Part shown: piece by piece, positions 56,450 through 64,000 of the stretch
Layout: every line of letters starts with the position of its first letter
Position numbering within the stretch: the first letter of the stretch is position 1
NCBI RefSeq assembly: GCF_026626305.1
Contig: NZ_JAPNUE010000010.1
Coordinates: 37,320-101,319 of the forward strand
Direction: 5' to 3'
DNA from: Frigidibacter sp. RF13
GTDB taxonomy: Bacteria; Pseudomonadota; Alphaproteobacteria; Rhodobacterales; Rhodobacteraceae
DNA length: 64,000 bases
Program-made: the position numbers and the translations under genes
Notes under the pieces: model-generated
The model's input: the letters and a program-made list of their open reading frames with translations, nothing else
Databases searched by the model: none
What the model was told of the DNA's origin: nothing

Positions 56450-56537
56450 GGATGGGTGGCCGAGTGGTTTAAGGCACCGGTCTTGAAAACCGGCGAACCG
56501 AAAGGTTCCGTGGGTTCGAATCCCACCCCATCCGCCA
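56450..56537 (+). tRNA. tRNA-Ser (anticodon UGA)
   Basis: An 88-base tRNA including an encoded CCA. The acceptor stem GGATGGG (56450-56456) pairs with CCCATCC (56527-56533). The anticodon arm CCGGT-CTTGAAA-ACCGG gives TGA. A long variable arm (GAACCGAAAGGTTC) marks class II Ser, and GGTTCGAATCC is the T arm. A palindromic terminator follows. tRNA 3' ends are frequent integration sites, and the DNA beyond it differs in codon use. Confidence 0.97.
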
Positions 56538-56563
56538 CTTGCCCCCGCGAATTCGTTCTCCCG

Positions 56564-56587
56564 ATCCGGCCGCGGCCGGATTTTCTT
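56564..56587 (+). terminator. terminator after tRNA-Ser
   Basis: ATCCGGCCG and CGGCCGGAT form a perfect 18-base palindrome (56564-56581), followed by TTTCTT. Its position 26 bases after the tRNA end and the T-run make termination likely. Confidence 0.75.
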
Positions 56588-57088
56588 GCGATTTCAAAGG
56601 GGTTAGTGGGACAAGCTGAACACTAACACGTTGGCCGTTGACCCAAAATGCGCTCTCTCGGCCGGATAATCTCTGGACCTGATGACTGCGCCGATCTAGT
56701 GAATTCTTTGCAACACCCTGTAATAAAATAACTTTCCGGATGGTTGGCCTGAACACTTCGACCGGGGTCGCGTTCGGTAAGATGGAACCGAAATCAAACC
56801 TTCGCCGGTCGCCCGACGTAGTAAAGTACGAGGATTTCCGCAGCGCAGCGCTTTGCCAAGAACGACGCGAAGGGCCGGATTGCACACCTTCTACTTGGGC
56901 AGAGCAGTCGTTCACCCGTCTGCCACGGGCAGAAAAGTATCCTGTCCTGCGCTCAGCGTGAGGCCCCACGCGTCTTGGACCGAAAATGGATTGTTACAAT
57001 CGAAGTAATCGGTCTAGGATCGAAAGACTAACAAAGACGCCCGCAAGAGGCGACACACAAAACGACTTAACGTTCAGGGAGGAACATC
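56588..57088. other. gene-free region between tRNA and afu-like operon
   Basis: About 500 bases with lower GC content and no credible gene; long frames here run antisense through the tRNA. No integrase or transposase remnant is recognised. A stretch around 56760-56950 has the look of the non-coding repeats scattered in this family, but only a genome comparison could show that. It contains the nested repeat at 56978-57014. Confidence 0.4.
56978..57014. promoter_or_regulatory. nested inverted repeats upstream of the afu-like operon
   Basis: GATTGT-T-ACAATC (56989-57001) lies almost concentrically inside GACCG (56978-56982) and CGGTC (57010-57014), 75-110 bases before the binding-protein gene. 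This symmetry suits an operator. The regulator is not in the window. Confidence 0.4.
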
Positions 57089-58111
57089 ATGACAAAAAGC
57101 GCTCTGGCTGGGGTTGTTCTGGCATCCACCACTGCACTTTTCGGCACGGCCGCTCTGGCCGATCTGAACCTTTACTGCTCAGCGCAGGAAGAATGGTGCC
57201 AGATCATGGAGAAGAGTTTCGAAGAAGCCACCGGGATCGACGTTGCGATGACCCGCAAATCCAGCGGCGAAACTTTTGCGCAAGTGCAGGCCGAAGCCAG
57301 CAATCCCAAGGGCGATATCTGGTGGGGCGGCACGGGCGACCCGCATCTGCAGGCCGCCGAAGAGGACCTGACCGAACCCTACGTCAGCCCGATGCGCGAT
57401 CAATTGCACCCTTGGGCCATCGCTCAGGCCACCAGCGCGGGTGACAAGACCATCGGCATCTATTCCGGTGCGCTTGGCTTTGGCTACAACACCGACATGC
57501 TGGCCAAAGCGGGCCTGCCCGCCCCCGCCTGCTGGGAAGACCTGACCAAGCCGGAATACAAGGGCATGGTGCAGATGGCGAACCCAAATTCTTCGGGCAC
57601 GGCTTATACGACGCTGGCCTCGATGGTGCAGTTGTTCGGCGAGGATGGCGGCTTTGACTACATGAAGCGGCTGCATGCCAACATAAACCAATACACCAAG
57701 TCTGGCTCTGCTCCGATCAAGGCGGCGGGGGCGGGCGAAACGCTGATCGGCATCGTGTTCATGCATGACGCAGTGGCGCAGACCGTTGCGGGCTTTCCCG
57801 TCGCGACCGTCGCCCCCTGCGAGGGCACAGGCTATGAGATTGGGTCGATGTCGATCATCAAGGGCGCGCGCAACATGGACGAAGCCAAGAAGTTCTACGA
57901 CTGGGCGCTAAGCGTCGAGGCGCAGGATCTGGCCCTGCAGGTCAACGCGTTTCAGGTGATGTCGAACGTGGGGGCTGCAAAATCGGACAAGGCCCCCGAC
58001 ATGGCCGCGATCAAGCTGATCGACTATGACTTCAAGAAATACGGCTCCAGTGACGAACGCAAACGCCTGCTGTCCAAGTGGGATTCGGATGTGTCGACGC
58101 TGCCTCAGTAA
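57089..58111 (+). CDS. afuA: AfuA-like ABC transporter substrate-binding protein
   Basis: A 340-residue periplasmic protein (signal peptide ending ALA-DL). Strong family words are LYCSAQEEWC, TRKSSGE (about 55-61), DIWWGGTGDPHLQAAE, NSSGTAYTTLASMVQLFGED, MHDAV (His 226, Asp 227) and PCEGTGYEIGSMSII (Glu 245). The paired tyrosines that bind iron in FbpA are absent from the matching place, and the HD/E set recalls the sugar-phosphate site of AfuA. I therefore favour a phosphorylated sugar over ferric iron. GGGAGGAAC precedes the ATG. First gene of afuABC-like operon; codon use differs from the core. Confidence 0.8.
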   Translation: MTKSALAGVVLASTTALFGTAALADLNLYCSAQEEWCQIMEKSFEEATGIDVAMTRKSSGETFAQVQAEASNPKGDIWWGGTGDPHLQAAEEDLTEPYVSPMRDQLHPWAIAQATSAGDKTIGIYSGALGFGYNTDMLAKAGLPAPACWEDLTKPEYKGMVQMANPNSSGTAYTTLASMVQLFGEDGGFDYMKRLHANINQYTKSGSAPIKAAGAGETLIGIVFMHDAVAQTVAGFPVATVAPCEGTGYEIGSMSIIKGARNMDEAKKFYDWALSVEAQDLALQVNAFQVMSNVGAAKSDKAPDMAAIKLIDYDFKKYGSSDERKRLLSKWDSDVSTLPQ

Positions 58112-58116
58112 GGCCA

Positions 58117-60327
58117 TTGCGTACTGTCAGCCTTGAGCGGACAACCCATCCGGTGCTGATCTTCTGGATCTTTGCCGGGTGGGTCGGCTTTTGCCTGCTG
58201 CCCTGGTATGGCGTCGAGAAATTCTATTCCTTTGAATGGCTTGTTGATGGCTGGCCGTTCGACGCAGACTATGCCCCCGCCGCCGTTCTGGTGGCGATGG
58301 GGCAAAAGTTGTGGCTTGCGCCAATGGCACTTGCGCTGGTGGCGCCTTTGCTGGTGCTGGGGCGGCGCAAGACGGACTCGATCTATGCCCGCGTGCTGAT
58401 TGCGGCGGGGGCCTTTGGCTTTGCCTGGCTGGTGGCGCAGGGGTTGGGGATCGGGTTGCGCGGGTTGAACGCCGACTGGCTGACCGCGCTGTTCGGCCCG
58501 CTGGACGACAGGCAATTCGGCATGGGCTATGGGGCGTTGATCACCGCCTCGGCCTTTCTGTTTCTCCTGACCCAAGGGATTGCGGCCCGCGGGGCGGTGA
58601 ACGGCGATGTCTTTGTGACGGCCGCCATTGGCGGCGTGATCGCGGTGGTCTCGATCTTTGTGTTCTTTCCCATCGCCAAGATGCTGCTGGCGGCCTTTGC
58701 CACCGACGACGGTGGCTATTCGGTGCTGGGCTTTTTTCCAAAATTCCTTGACAGCCGTATCTGGGGTCTTGGCTGCCTTCGGGGCGCGCAATGCGGGGCT
58801 GCGTGGAATTCGCTGGTGCTGGCAGTGCTGGTGGGGGTACTGACCACGCTGCTGGGGCTGGCCTTTGCGCTGGTGCTGACGCGGTCGGGCTTTCGCTACA
58901 AGCGGATGCTCAGGGCGCTGACCGTGCTGCCCATCATCACGCCGCCCTTTGTGATCGGGCTGGCGATTATCTTGCTTTTCGGCCTGTCAGGCACGGTGAC
59001 CACCTCGGTCGCTGCCCTGTTGGGGCTGGAGCCGGCCCGCTGGGTCTATGGCCTGACCGGCATCCTAATTGCACAACTGCTGGCCTTTACGCCGATTGCG
59101 TTTCTGGTGCTGATCGGGGTGGTCGAAGGCGTGTCGCCCAGCATGGAGGAGGCGGCGCAAACACTGCGTGCCAATCGCTGGCAGACCTTTCGCACCGTCA
59201 GCTGGCCGCTGATGCGGCCCGGTCTGGCCAATGCCTTTCTGCTGGGTTTCATCGAAAGCATGGCAGATTTCGGCAACCCGCTGGTCTTGGGCGGCAATTT
59301 CGACGTGCTGTCGACCGAGATCTTCTTTGCCATCGTCGGTGCGCAATATGACCAAAGCCGCGCGGCCATTCTAGCTGTGGTTCTGCTGGGCTTTACCCTT
59401 GGCGCGTTCTATCTGCAGCGGTTCTGGTTGGGAAAGAGAAATTATACCACCGTCACCGGCAAGGGTGACAGCGGCGTGCATCCGGCGATGCCCGCCGGGC
59501 TGGCCATCCCGGTCTATGCCGTGGTTGCGCTGTGGTCAGGCTTTACGCTGGTCGTCTATGGGATGATCCTTTACGGCTCAGTCGTGCAGCTTTGGGGCGT
59601 CGATGACACGCTGACCTTCAAGCATTATGTGACCGCCTTCAGCCTGAGCTGGGGCGACAACGGATTACGCTGGACCGGATCGGCCTGGGACAGTTTCTGG
59701 ACCACCATGCTGATTGCCAGCCTTGCCGCCCCGCTGACCGCAGCCGTGGGCCTGATCACCGCCTATCTGCTGACGCGGCAGACCTTTGCCGGCAAGCGGG
59801 CGTTCGAGTTCGGAACGATGTTGTCTTTCGCCATTCCCGGAACGGTGATCGGTGTGGCCTATATCCTGGCCTTCAACGTGCCGCCGATCGAAATCACCGG
59901 CACCGGGCTGATCCTTGTCATCAGCTTCATATTCCGCAACATGCCGGTGGGCGTGCGCGCCGGCATCGCCTCGATGAGCCAGCTGGATAAGTCGCTGGAC
60001 GAATCGTCCCTGACCCTTGGCGCAAATTCGTGGCAGACCTTCCGAGCCGTGATCCTGCCCCTACTGCGCCCGGCCATTCTGGCCGCGCTGGTCTACAGTT
60101 TCGTGCGCGCGATGACGGCGATTTCGGCGGTGATCTTTCTGGTATCCGCCCGCTATGACATGGCGACCAGCTACATAATCGGCCGGGTCGAGAACAACGA
60201 CTACGGACTGGCCATCGCCTATTCCACCGCACTGATCTTTGTGATGCTGGCCGCCGTGGGGTTGCTGCAACTGCTGGTCGGGCGCACGCAGATCGGTCGG
60301 CGCACCAGCCATGGAGAGGGCCACTGA
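58117..60327 (+). CDS. afuB: AfuB-like fused ABC transporter permease
   Basis: A 736-residue permease with two homologous halves, each ending in an EAA coupling loop: EEAAQTLRANRWQTFRTVSWP in the first and DESSLTLGANSWQTFRAVILP in the second. Iron-type importers of the FbpB class share this fused layout. About 13-14 membrane segments. TTG at 58117 is the likely start, six bases after the afuA stop with AAGG in front; a GTG at 58078 lies inside afuA. TTT dominates for Phe and CTG for Leu, unlike the core genes. Confidence 0.82.
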   Translation: MRTVSLERTTHPVLIFWIFAGWVGFCLLPWYGVEKFYSFEWLVDGWPFDADYAPAAVLVAMGQKLWLAPMALALVAPLLVLGRRKTDSIYARVLIAAGAFGFAWLVAQGLGIGLRGLNADWLTALFGPLDDRQFGMGYGALITASAFLFLLTQGIAARGAVNGDVFVTAAIGGVIAVVSIFVFFPIAKMLLAAFATDDGGYSVLGFFPKFLDSRIWGLGCLRGAQCGAAWNSLVLAVLVGVLTTLLGLAFALVLTRSGFRYKRMLRALTVLPIITPPFVIGLAIILLFGLSGTVTTSVAALLGLEPARWVYGLTGILIAQLLAFTPIAFLVLIGVVEGVSPSMEEAAQTLRANRWQTFRTVSWPLMRPGLANAFLLGFIESMADFGNPLVLGGNFDVLSTEIFFAIVGAQYDQSRAAILAVVLLGFTLGAFYLQRFWLGKRNYTTVTGKGDSGVHPAMPAGLAIPVYAVVALWSGFTLVVYGMILYGSVVQLWGVDDTLTFKHYVTAFSLSWGDNGLRWTGSAWDSFWTTMLIASLAAPLTAAVGLITAYLLTRQTFAGKRAFEFGTMLSFAIPGTVIGVAYILAFNVPPIEITGTGLILVISFIFRNMPVGVRAGIASMSQLDKSLDESSLTLGANSWQTFRAVILPLLRPAILAALVYSFVRAMTAISAVIFLVSARYDMATSYIIGRVENNDYGLAIAYSTALIFVMLAAVGLLQLLVGRTQIGRRTSHGEGH

Positions 60328-61425
60328 ATGACAGCCATCAACGCCAAGGCCGCCTCGGTCCGGTTTGAGAATGTGTCCAAGGTCTACGGCGGCAAGGTCA
60401 AGGCCGTGGACAGCATCAACCTTGACGTGGCCGCCGGAAAACTGGTCACGCTGCTAGGCCCGTCGGGCTGCGGCAAGACCACCACCTTGCGGATGATCGC
60501 GGGGCTGGAAATGGCCACCTCGGGGCGGATTCTGATTGGCGACAAGGATGTGACCAAGCTACCCGCCACCGACCGCGACGTGTCGATGGTGTTTCAAAGC
60601 TATGCCCTGTTTCCCCATATGACGGTGATGGAAAACGTCAGCTACGGGCTGAAGTTTTCCGGCTTTGACAAGGCCGAGACGCGGGAAAAGGCGCTTGCCG
60701 GCCTTGGGCTGGTGGGCCTGACCGGCTATGGCGACCGGCTGCCGTCAGAACTGTCGGGCGGCCAGCAGCAGCGGGTGGCCGTGGCCCGCGCGCTGGTGTT
60801 GGAACCGCAGGTGCTGCTGTTCGATGAGCCGCTGTCGAACCTTGACGCCAAACTGCGCCGTCAGGTGCGTGAGGAAATCCGCGAAATCCAGCAGAACCTT
60901 GGTCTGACCGTGGTTTATGTCACCCACGATCAGGAAGAGGCGCTGGCCGTGTCAGACGAAATCGTCGTCATGCGCAACGCGGCCATCGCCCAGAAAGGCA
61001 CCCCGCGCGACTTGTATGAGGCCCCGGCCGACGCGTTTGTCGCTGACTTCATCGGCGAGGCCAACCTGATCCCGATCGAGATCACCGCACTGGACGGCGA
61101 CACCGCAACCGTGCGCATCGCCGACTATACCCATCGCCTGCCCTCTCGGGGGCTGCCCAAGGGCGCGGCGAAACTGGCTGTGCGTCCGTCACGGCTGCGG
61201 CTGGTGGCGGGCGGGACCGCTGGTGGCACGCAAGACGGCGTCGCGGCCGTGATCGACAAGGCCACCTATGTTGGCAGCCGGATGGAATACACGGTGACCG
61301 CAGCCTTTGGCACGGTCTTTGCCGTGCTGGATGATGTGGTCACGCCGTTCCGGGTGGGCGACGCGGTGACCATCTCGTTCGCGACCTCCGGCCCGGTGCT
61401 GATCCCCGCAGGTCAGACGTCATAG
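60328..61425 (+). CDS. afuC: AfuC-like ABC transporter ATPase
   Basis: A 365-residue ATPase of the CUT1/Fe3+/spermidine group: Walker A GPSGCGKTT, signature LSGGQQQRVAVARAL, Walker B LLFDEPLSNLD, then a C-terminal TOBE/OB regulatory region (about 240-360, with KLAVRPSRLRL). It starts immediately after the permease stop. The 3' end overlaps the convergent phosphatase gene by 13 bases. Confidence 0.88.
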   Translation: MTAINAKAASVRFENVSKVYGGKVKAVDSINLDVAAGKLVTLLGPSGCGKTTTLRMIAGLEMATSGRILIGDKDVTKLPATDRDVSMVFQSYALFPHMTVMENVSYGLKFSGFDKAETREKALAGLGLVGLTGYGDRLPSELSGGQQQRVAVARALVLEPQVLLFDEPLSNLDAKLRRQVREEIREIQQNLGLTVVYVTHDQEEALAVSDEIVVMRNAAIAQKGTPRDLYEAPADAFVADFIGEANLIPIEITALDGDTATVRIADYTHRLPSRGLPKGAAKLAVRPSRLRLVAGGTAGGTQDGVAAVIDKATYVGSRMEYTVTAAFGTVFAVLDDVVTPFRVGDAVTISFATSGPVLIPAGQTS

Positions 61426-62204
61426 GCTGCCTTGGCCAGCGCCGATACCGCGTCATATACCCCCGCTCCGGCGACAACGACCCGCCCGCCACGGACAATA
61501 GCCTCATCTGCGTCAACCGGCTCTACCCGCCCCCCTGCCTCGGCCACGATCAGATGACCGGCAAGAAAGTCCCAGGCGTTCATATGCTCTTCGACATAGC
61601 CCAGAATACGCCCCGACGCGACATAAGCCAGCGACAGCCCGCCCGATCCATTGCGCCAGAACACCGTGCCCTCATCGCAGCACCGGCTGACCAGCTGCTT
61701 GATCCCTTTGATATGCGTCCGCCCGGAAAACCCCACGCCCAACGACCCTTCGCGCAAAGAGGCCTTGGCCGAACAGTGGATCGCCCGGTCGTTGCAAAAG
61801 GCACCGCCACCCGCAATGGCATGGTGCATCTCGTCATGCACCGGGTCATGCACCACGCCGATCACCGTCTGCCCGCGATAGACGCAAGCGATGATCACGC
61901 ACCATTGCGGGATGCCGTTGACAAAGTTCGTCGTGCCGTCGATCGGGTCGATTACCCAAGTATAGCCGCTGCTGCCGGGGGTCGGCGCGCCCTCTTCGCC
62001 AACGATCCCGTCGCCCGGAAATGCCCGCGCCAGTTCGGCGCGCACCGCCAGTTCGACACTGCGGTCCGCTTCCGAAACGAAATCCTGATGCCCTTTGACG
62101 TCGATGGTCAACTGATCCCACTTCCGGAAATAGTCCAGCGCCAGCGCGCCCGCAGTGGCGGCGATCTGGCGGGCGGCGGTGTATCGGGCGGCAAGATCGG
62201 TCAT
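61413..62204 (-). CDS. inositol-monophosphatase-family phosphatase
   Basis: A 263-residue Mg-dependent, lithium-sensitive-type phosphatase. GHQDFVSEADRSVE, GEEGAPTPG and the metal motif WVIDPIDGTTNFVNGIP are followed by NAWDFLAGHLIVAEAGG. Members act on inositol phosphates, histidinol phosphate, NADP or sugar phosphates. Its position against the end of the AfuC gene and next to a HAD phosphatase suggests that it handles an imported phosphoester. Expressed from the opposite strand, divergent from the HAD gene. Confidence 0.87.
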   Translation of the reverse strand: MTDLAARYTAARQIAATAGALALDYFRKWDQLTIDVKGHQDFVSEADRSVELAVRAELARAFPGDGIVGEEGAPTPGSSGYTWVIDPIDGTTNFVNGIPQWCVIIACVYRGQTVIGVVHDPVHDEMHHAIAGGGAFCNDRAIHCSAKASLREGSLGVGFSGRTHIKGIKQLVSRCCDEGTVFWRNGSGGLSLAYVASGRILGYVEEHMNAWDFLAGHLIVAEAGGRVEPVDADEAIVRGGRVVVAGAGVYDAVSALAKAAYDV

Positions 62205-62268
62205 GTCATGTCCCTTGTGCGGTCAGGCCGAAGCCTAGCAGCACACCGCAGCGAAGGGAAATGAGCCC

Positions 62269-62928
62269 GTGATCGCGACCCGCTACAAAGCTGCGATCTT
62301 TGATCTGGACGGCACACTGGTTCACAGCGAACCCGCATGGGAGGCGGCCAAACGTCAGGTGCTTGACCGCCTTGGGGTCAGAGTTCCGCAGTCCACCTAC
62401 GACGCCTTCGTCGGCCGTGGCGTCCGCGGCTTTCTGACCGAAGTGCTGGGCTCCAATCTGACCGACCAGCACCGGACCGAACTGGCAAACGAGATCGGGG
62501 CGGCGGCGGACATCCTGTTGCCCCTCATGCGCCAGCCCATTCCCGGGGCCGCGCAATCGATAAGCCGTCTGGCCGACGCTGGCCTGCGCATCGCGATCTG
62601 CTCGTCCTCGCCCCGCCGCCATATCCTTGCAGCGCTGGCGCAGCTGGGCCTTGCAGACCGAATATCCGCCATCGTGTCGGGCGCGGAGTTGCCGCGCGGC
62701 AAGCCCGACCCGCTGCCCTATCGCGAAACCCTGCGTCTCCTCGACCTTGGCCCGGCCGAGGCCTTTGCCGTTGAGGACGCTTTGCCGGGGGCGATGTCGG
62801 CCCACGCGGCGGGTCTGACCGTGATCGGGATTGGCCCGCAAAGCGCGAAGCCCGGCTTTTTGGAGTATTGTAACCTGCGAGCGTCAGATTATTCGGGCTT
62901 TGACCGGACCATGTTTGCCTCACCCTAG
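62269..62928 (+). CDS. HAD-IA phosphatase, beta-phosphoglucomutase/sugar-phosphatase-like
   Basis: A 219-residue HAD hydrolase. FDLDGTLVHSEPAWEAAKRQ is motif I with the usual start of the cap; CSSSPRRHIL is motif II, LPRGKPDPLPYRE motif III and AVEDALPGAMSAHAAGL motif IV. The helical cap and GKPDP pattern match YniC/Gph/beta-PGM relatives that act on small phosphosugars. GTG at 62269 follows GGGAA. It is divergent from the inositol-phosphatase-like gene, 64 bases apart. Confidence 0.87.
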   Translation: MIATRYKAAIFDLDGTLVHSEPAWEAAKRQVLDRLGVRVPQSTYDAFVGRGVRGFLTEVLGSNLTDQHRTELANEIGAAADILLPLMRQPIPGAAQSISRLADAGLRIAICSSSPRRHILAALAQLGLADRISAIVSGAELPRGKPDPLPYRETLRLLDLGPAEAFAVEDALPGAMSAHAAGLTVIGIGPQSAKPGFLEYCNLRASDYSGFDRTMFASP

Positions 62929-63243
62929 CCGGATGCGCCAGGTTTTGCCTCTGCTGATGACTGCGCGGGCGCATCCGGAACCAGCAGGGATGTGGGCATC
63001 AACGACGTCCACCAAGACAATGTTAACGACCGGCTCCTCATCGATCATTGACTGCATCGTAGAGATACCGCCGGCCGCTGGAACAGCCGCTTTCGAGGCC
63101 CGAATCCGCCCAGCGCCAATGACCGGTATGGGCCGTCCTCACCCGCTAGGGCTTGGAGGACGCGCCCATGGCTGCCGCAGCGCGGTGATCGGCCGGTGTG
63201 AGCCCAGGTCGGTCAACACTCTCCAATTTGATTGAACTACCAA
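62929..63243. other. gene-free region with a long stem after the HAD gene
   Basis: CCGGATGCGCC (62929-62939) and GGCGCATCCGG (62968-62978) form a perfect 11-bp stem with a 28-base loop directly after the HAD stop, possibly a terminator. The remaining 265 bases have no convincing gene; short frames exist but match nothing I recognise. It may be decayed coding DNA at an island edge. Confidence 0.4.
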
Positions 63244-63926
63244 TCAGGCGGTGAATGCGATTGCCGTGCCGAAGGCCCGCTCAGGCGGCAAAACCAAGCG
63301 GTCACCGACTTCGACGAGTCCACATTTTCTCAGGGGCTCCAATGAAGCGCAGGCGATCGACAACCCGGCGAGGTGAGCGCCGCCATGTGGGTGCGGCGGA
63401 ACAACGCCAAACGCGTTCTGGAACGCGAGATCAGTGGCCAGCGTGATCGTGCCGGTGTCCGTATCGAAGTGAACTGTTTCCCGGCTCTTCCGTCCCGTTA
63501 AACCTGTGAAAGTTGCGAAGTGGCCGACCAGATCGAGCGCGCCAGGTCCCGCAACCCACACCTCTCGGACCGACAAAGCGGTGTTTGCATGGTCAAGATA
63601 CTGCGGCTGCTCGTAGTAGTCAGGCGTGAAATGCTGGCACACGAAATGACCAAGCCAAGGTGCCGCCGGCGAATGCGTCAATGCCAACACGAAGCCGACC
63701 CTCGTTTCCGTGCCGTCTGGGAGTTCTGCCATGCGCGAAAACTCTAACGGGAGGTAAGTGGGAAAACCACTCTCTTGCCAAGCGAGTCGGTCTGCGACGG
63801 CATCTTTCGAGCCGAGAACGACCATCGAGAACCCCTCGTGGCGTGCAAGATAATCTCGGTTGAAGGCGGAAAACGAAAAGCTGTCGACGCCATGTTCAAT
63901 AACGTCTTCAGGCCGGGTCAATGCTA
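63244..63926 (-). pseudogene. VOC/glyoxalase-like protein gene truncated at its 5' end
   Basis: About 225 residues remain. The text EHGVDSFSFSAFNRDYLARHEGF, EFSRMAELPDGTE, GHFVCQHFTPDYYEQPQYLDH and a C-terminal PPHPHGGAHLAGLSIAC match two-module VOC proteins, but those normally begin with a DHxxxxV-type strand and metal histidine some 60-70 residues earlier. Here the only start is a weak TTG (63921), and the frame runs on into sequence resembling an insertion element. It is probably a decapitated gene; an intact short protein cannot be excluded. Confidence 0.55.
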
Positions 63927-64000
63927 GGGTCAGGACCCATTGATCTGCTTGAGGCTGCCGCTGCTGCGTGATTCAAGGCCCCGAACTGACGGGGGTGATG
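63924..64000 (+). mobile_element. possible left end of an insertion sequence, cut by the window
   Basis: CTAG at 63924-63927 is followed by GGGTCAGGACCC and then non-coding sequence that ends with GGGGGT four bases before an ATG at 63998-64000, which would be the first codon of a transposase. This starts exactly where the VOC gene loses its N-terminal part. Without the other end or the transposase this is inference. Confidence 0.3.

Noticed and set aside
56469..56969. Minus-strand frame containing MGWDSNPRN
   Set aside because: That string is the reverse complement of tRNA-Ser, a well-known artefact of gene calling.
57089..61425. Calling the transporter a ferric iron (FbpABC) importer
   Set aside because: The fused permease and ATPase would fit, but the binding protein matches AfuA words and lacks the iron-ligand tyrosines, so the iron label was not adopted.
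56450..64000. Duplicate of the tRNA 3' end as an attachment site
   Set aside because: I looked for the CCCACCCCATCCGCCA stretch downstream and found none within the window; the island boundary on the right is therefore not defined.

Overview
The window is GC-rich, densely coded DNA from an alphaproteobacterium, most likely a member of the Rhodobacteraceae (Rhodobacter/Paracoccus-type). The indicators are the irr-fabA-fabB-fabI neighbourhood, MipZ, an FnrL-type regulator divergent from hemN, a DUF3035 lipoprotein with paired M16 peptidases, and a DUF1674/SDHAF4 gene beside rsmB. A nos cluster shows that the organism, or a recent ancestor, could respire nitrous oxide.

Layout. 1-4475: distal part of a nitrous oxide reductase cluster (nosFYLX), a c2/c550-type cytochrome c and a Crp/Fnr-family regulator. 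4472-10771: miaB, an unknown conserved gene, a convergent intergenic region with RNA-like folding, irr, and the unsaturated fatty acid genes fabA-fabB-fabI followed by a HAD hydrolase. 10871-13161: a membrane metalloprotease (M50) translationally coupled to a GT-C glycosyltransferase. 13252-19852: accessory catabolism (alpha/beta hydrolase, threonine dehydratase, pcaD, an enolase-superfamily dehydratase, a deacetylase, GST and a divergent YafY regulator). 19853-22583: a hairpin-rich spacer, hemN and fnrL sharing a perfect FNR box, and a succinate dehydrogenase assembly factor. 22655-37796: housekeeping genes (rsmB, heparinase-like, purH, lspA, DUF3035, two M16 proteins, mutL, rmuC, argH with two tiny lipoprotein genes, tlpA-like, mipZ). 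38124-43654: a complete oligopeptide ABC transporter (oppABCDF). 43749-56140: ychF, rsgA, trpA, lldD, and a long leftward run from a SPOR lipoprotein through dac, tmk, holB, tatD, an MBL hydrolase, an AEC carrier and an MFS carrier.

56450-64000: a tRNA-Ser(UGA) gene followed by DNA with different codon habits. It has frequent TTT for Phe and dominant CTG for Leu, whereas the core uses TTC and mixed CTC/CTT/CTG. It carries an AfuABC-like ABC transporter flanked by an inositol-monophosphatase-family enzyme and a HAD phosphatase, then a VOC-family gene cut at its 5' end by what looks like an insertion sequence running off the window. The transporter resembles the hexose-phosphate AfuA branch more than iron-binding FbpA. 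My best candidate for an under-described system is therefore a 'take up a phosphorylated sugar or polyol, then dephosphorylate it inside' cassette acquired at a tRNA gene.

Other points deserving a second look are the FNR box that covers the fnrL start codon and sits exactly 41.5 bp from the hemN start codon, a three-way-junction-like RNA fold at 6783-6839, an array of five hairpins at 19861-20054, twin palindromes at 43661-43737, two overlapping lipoprotein mini-genes behind argH, and a composition mosaic inside oppC. All functional calls are by reading the sequence; no database search was run.
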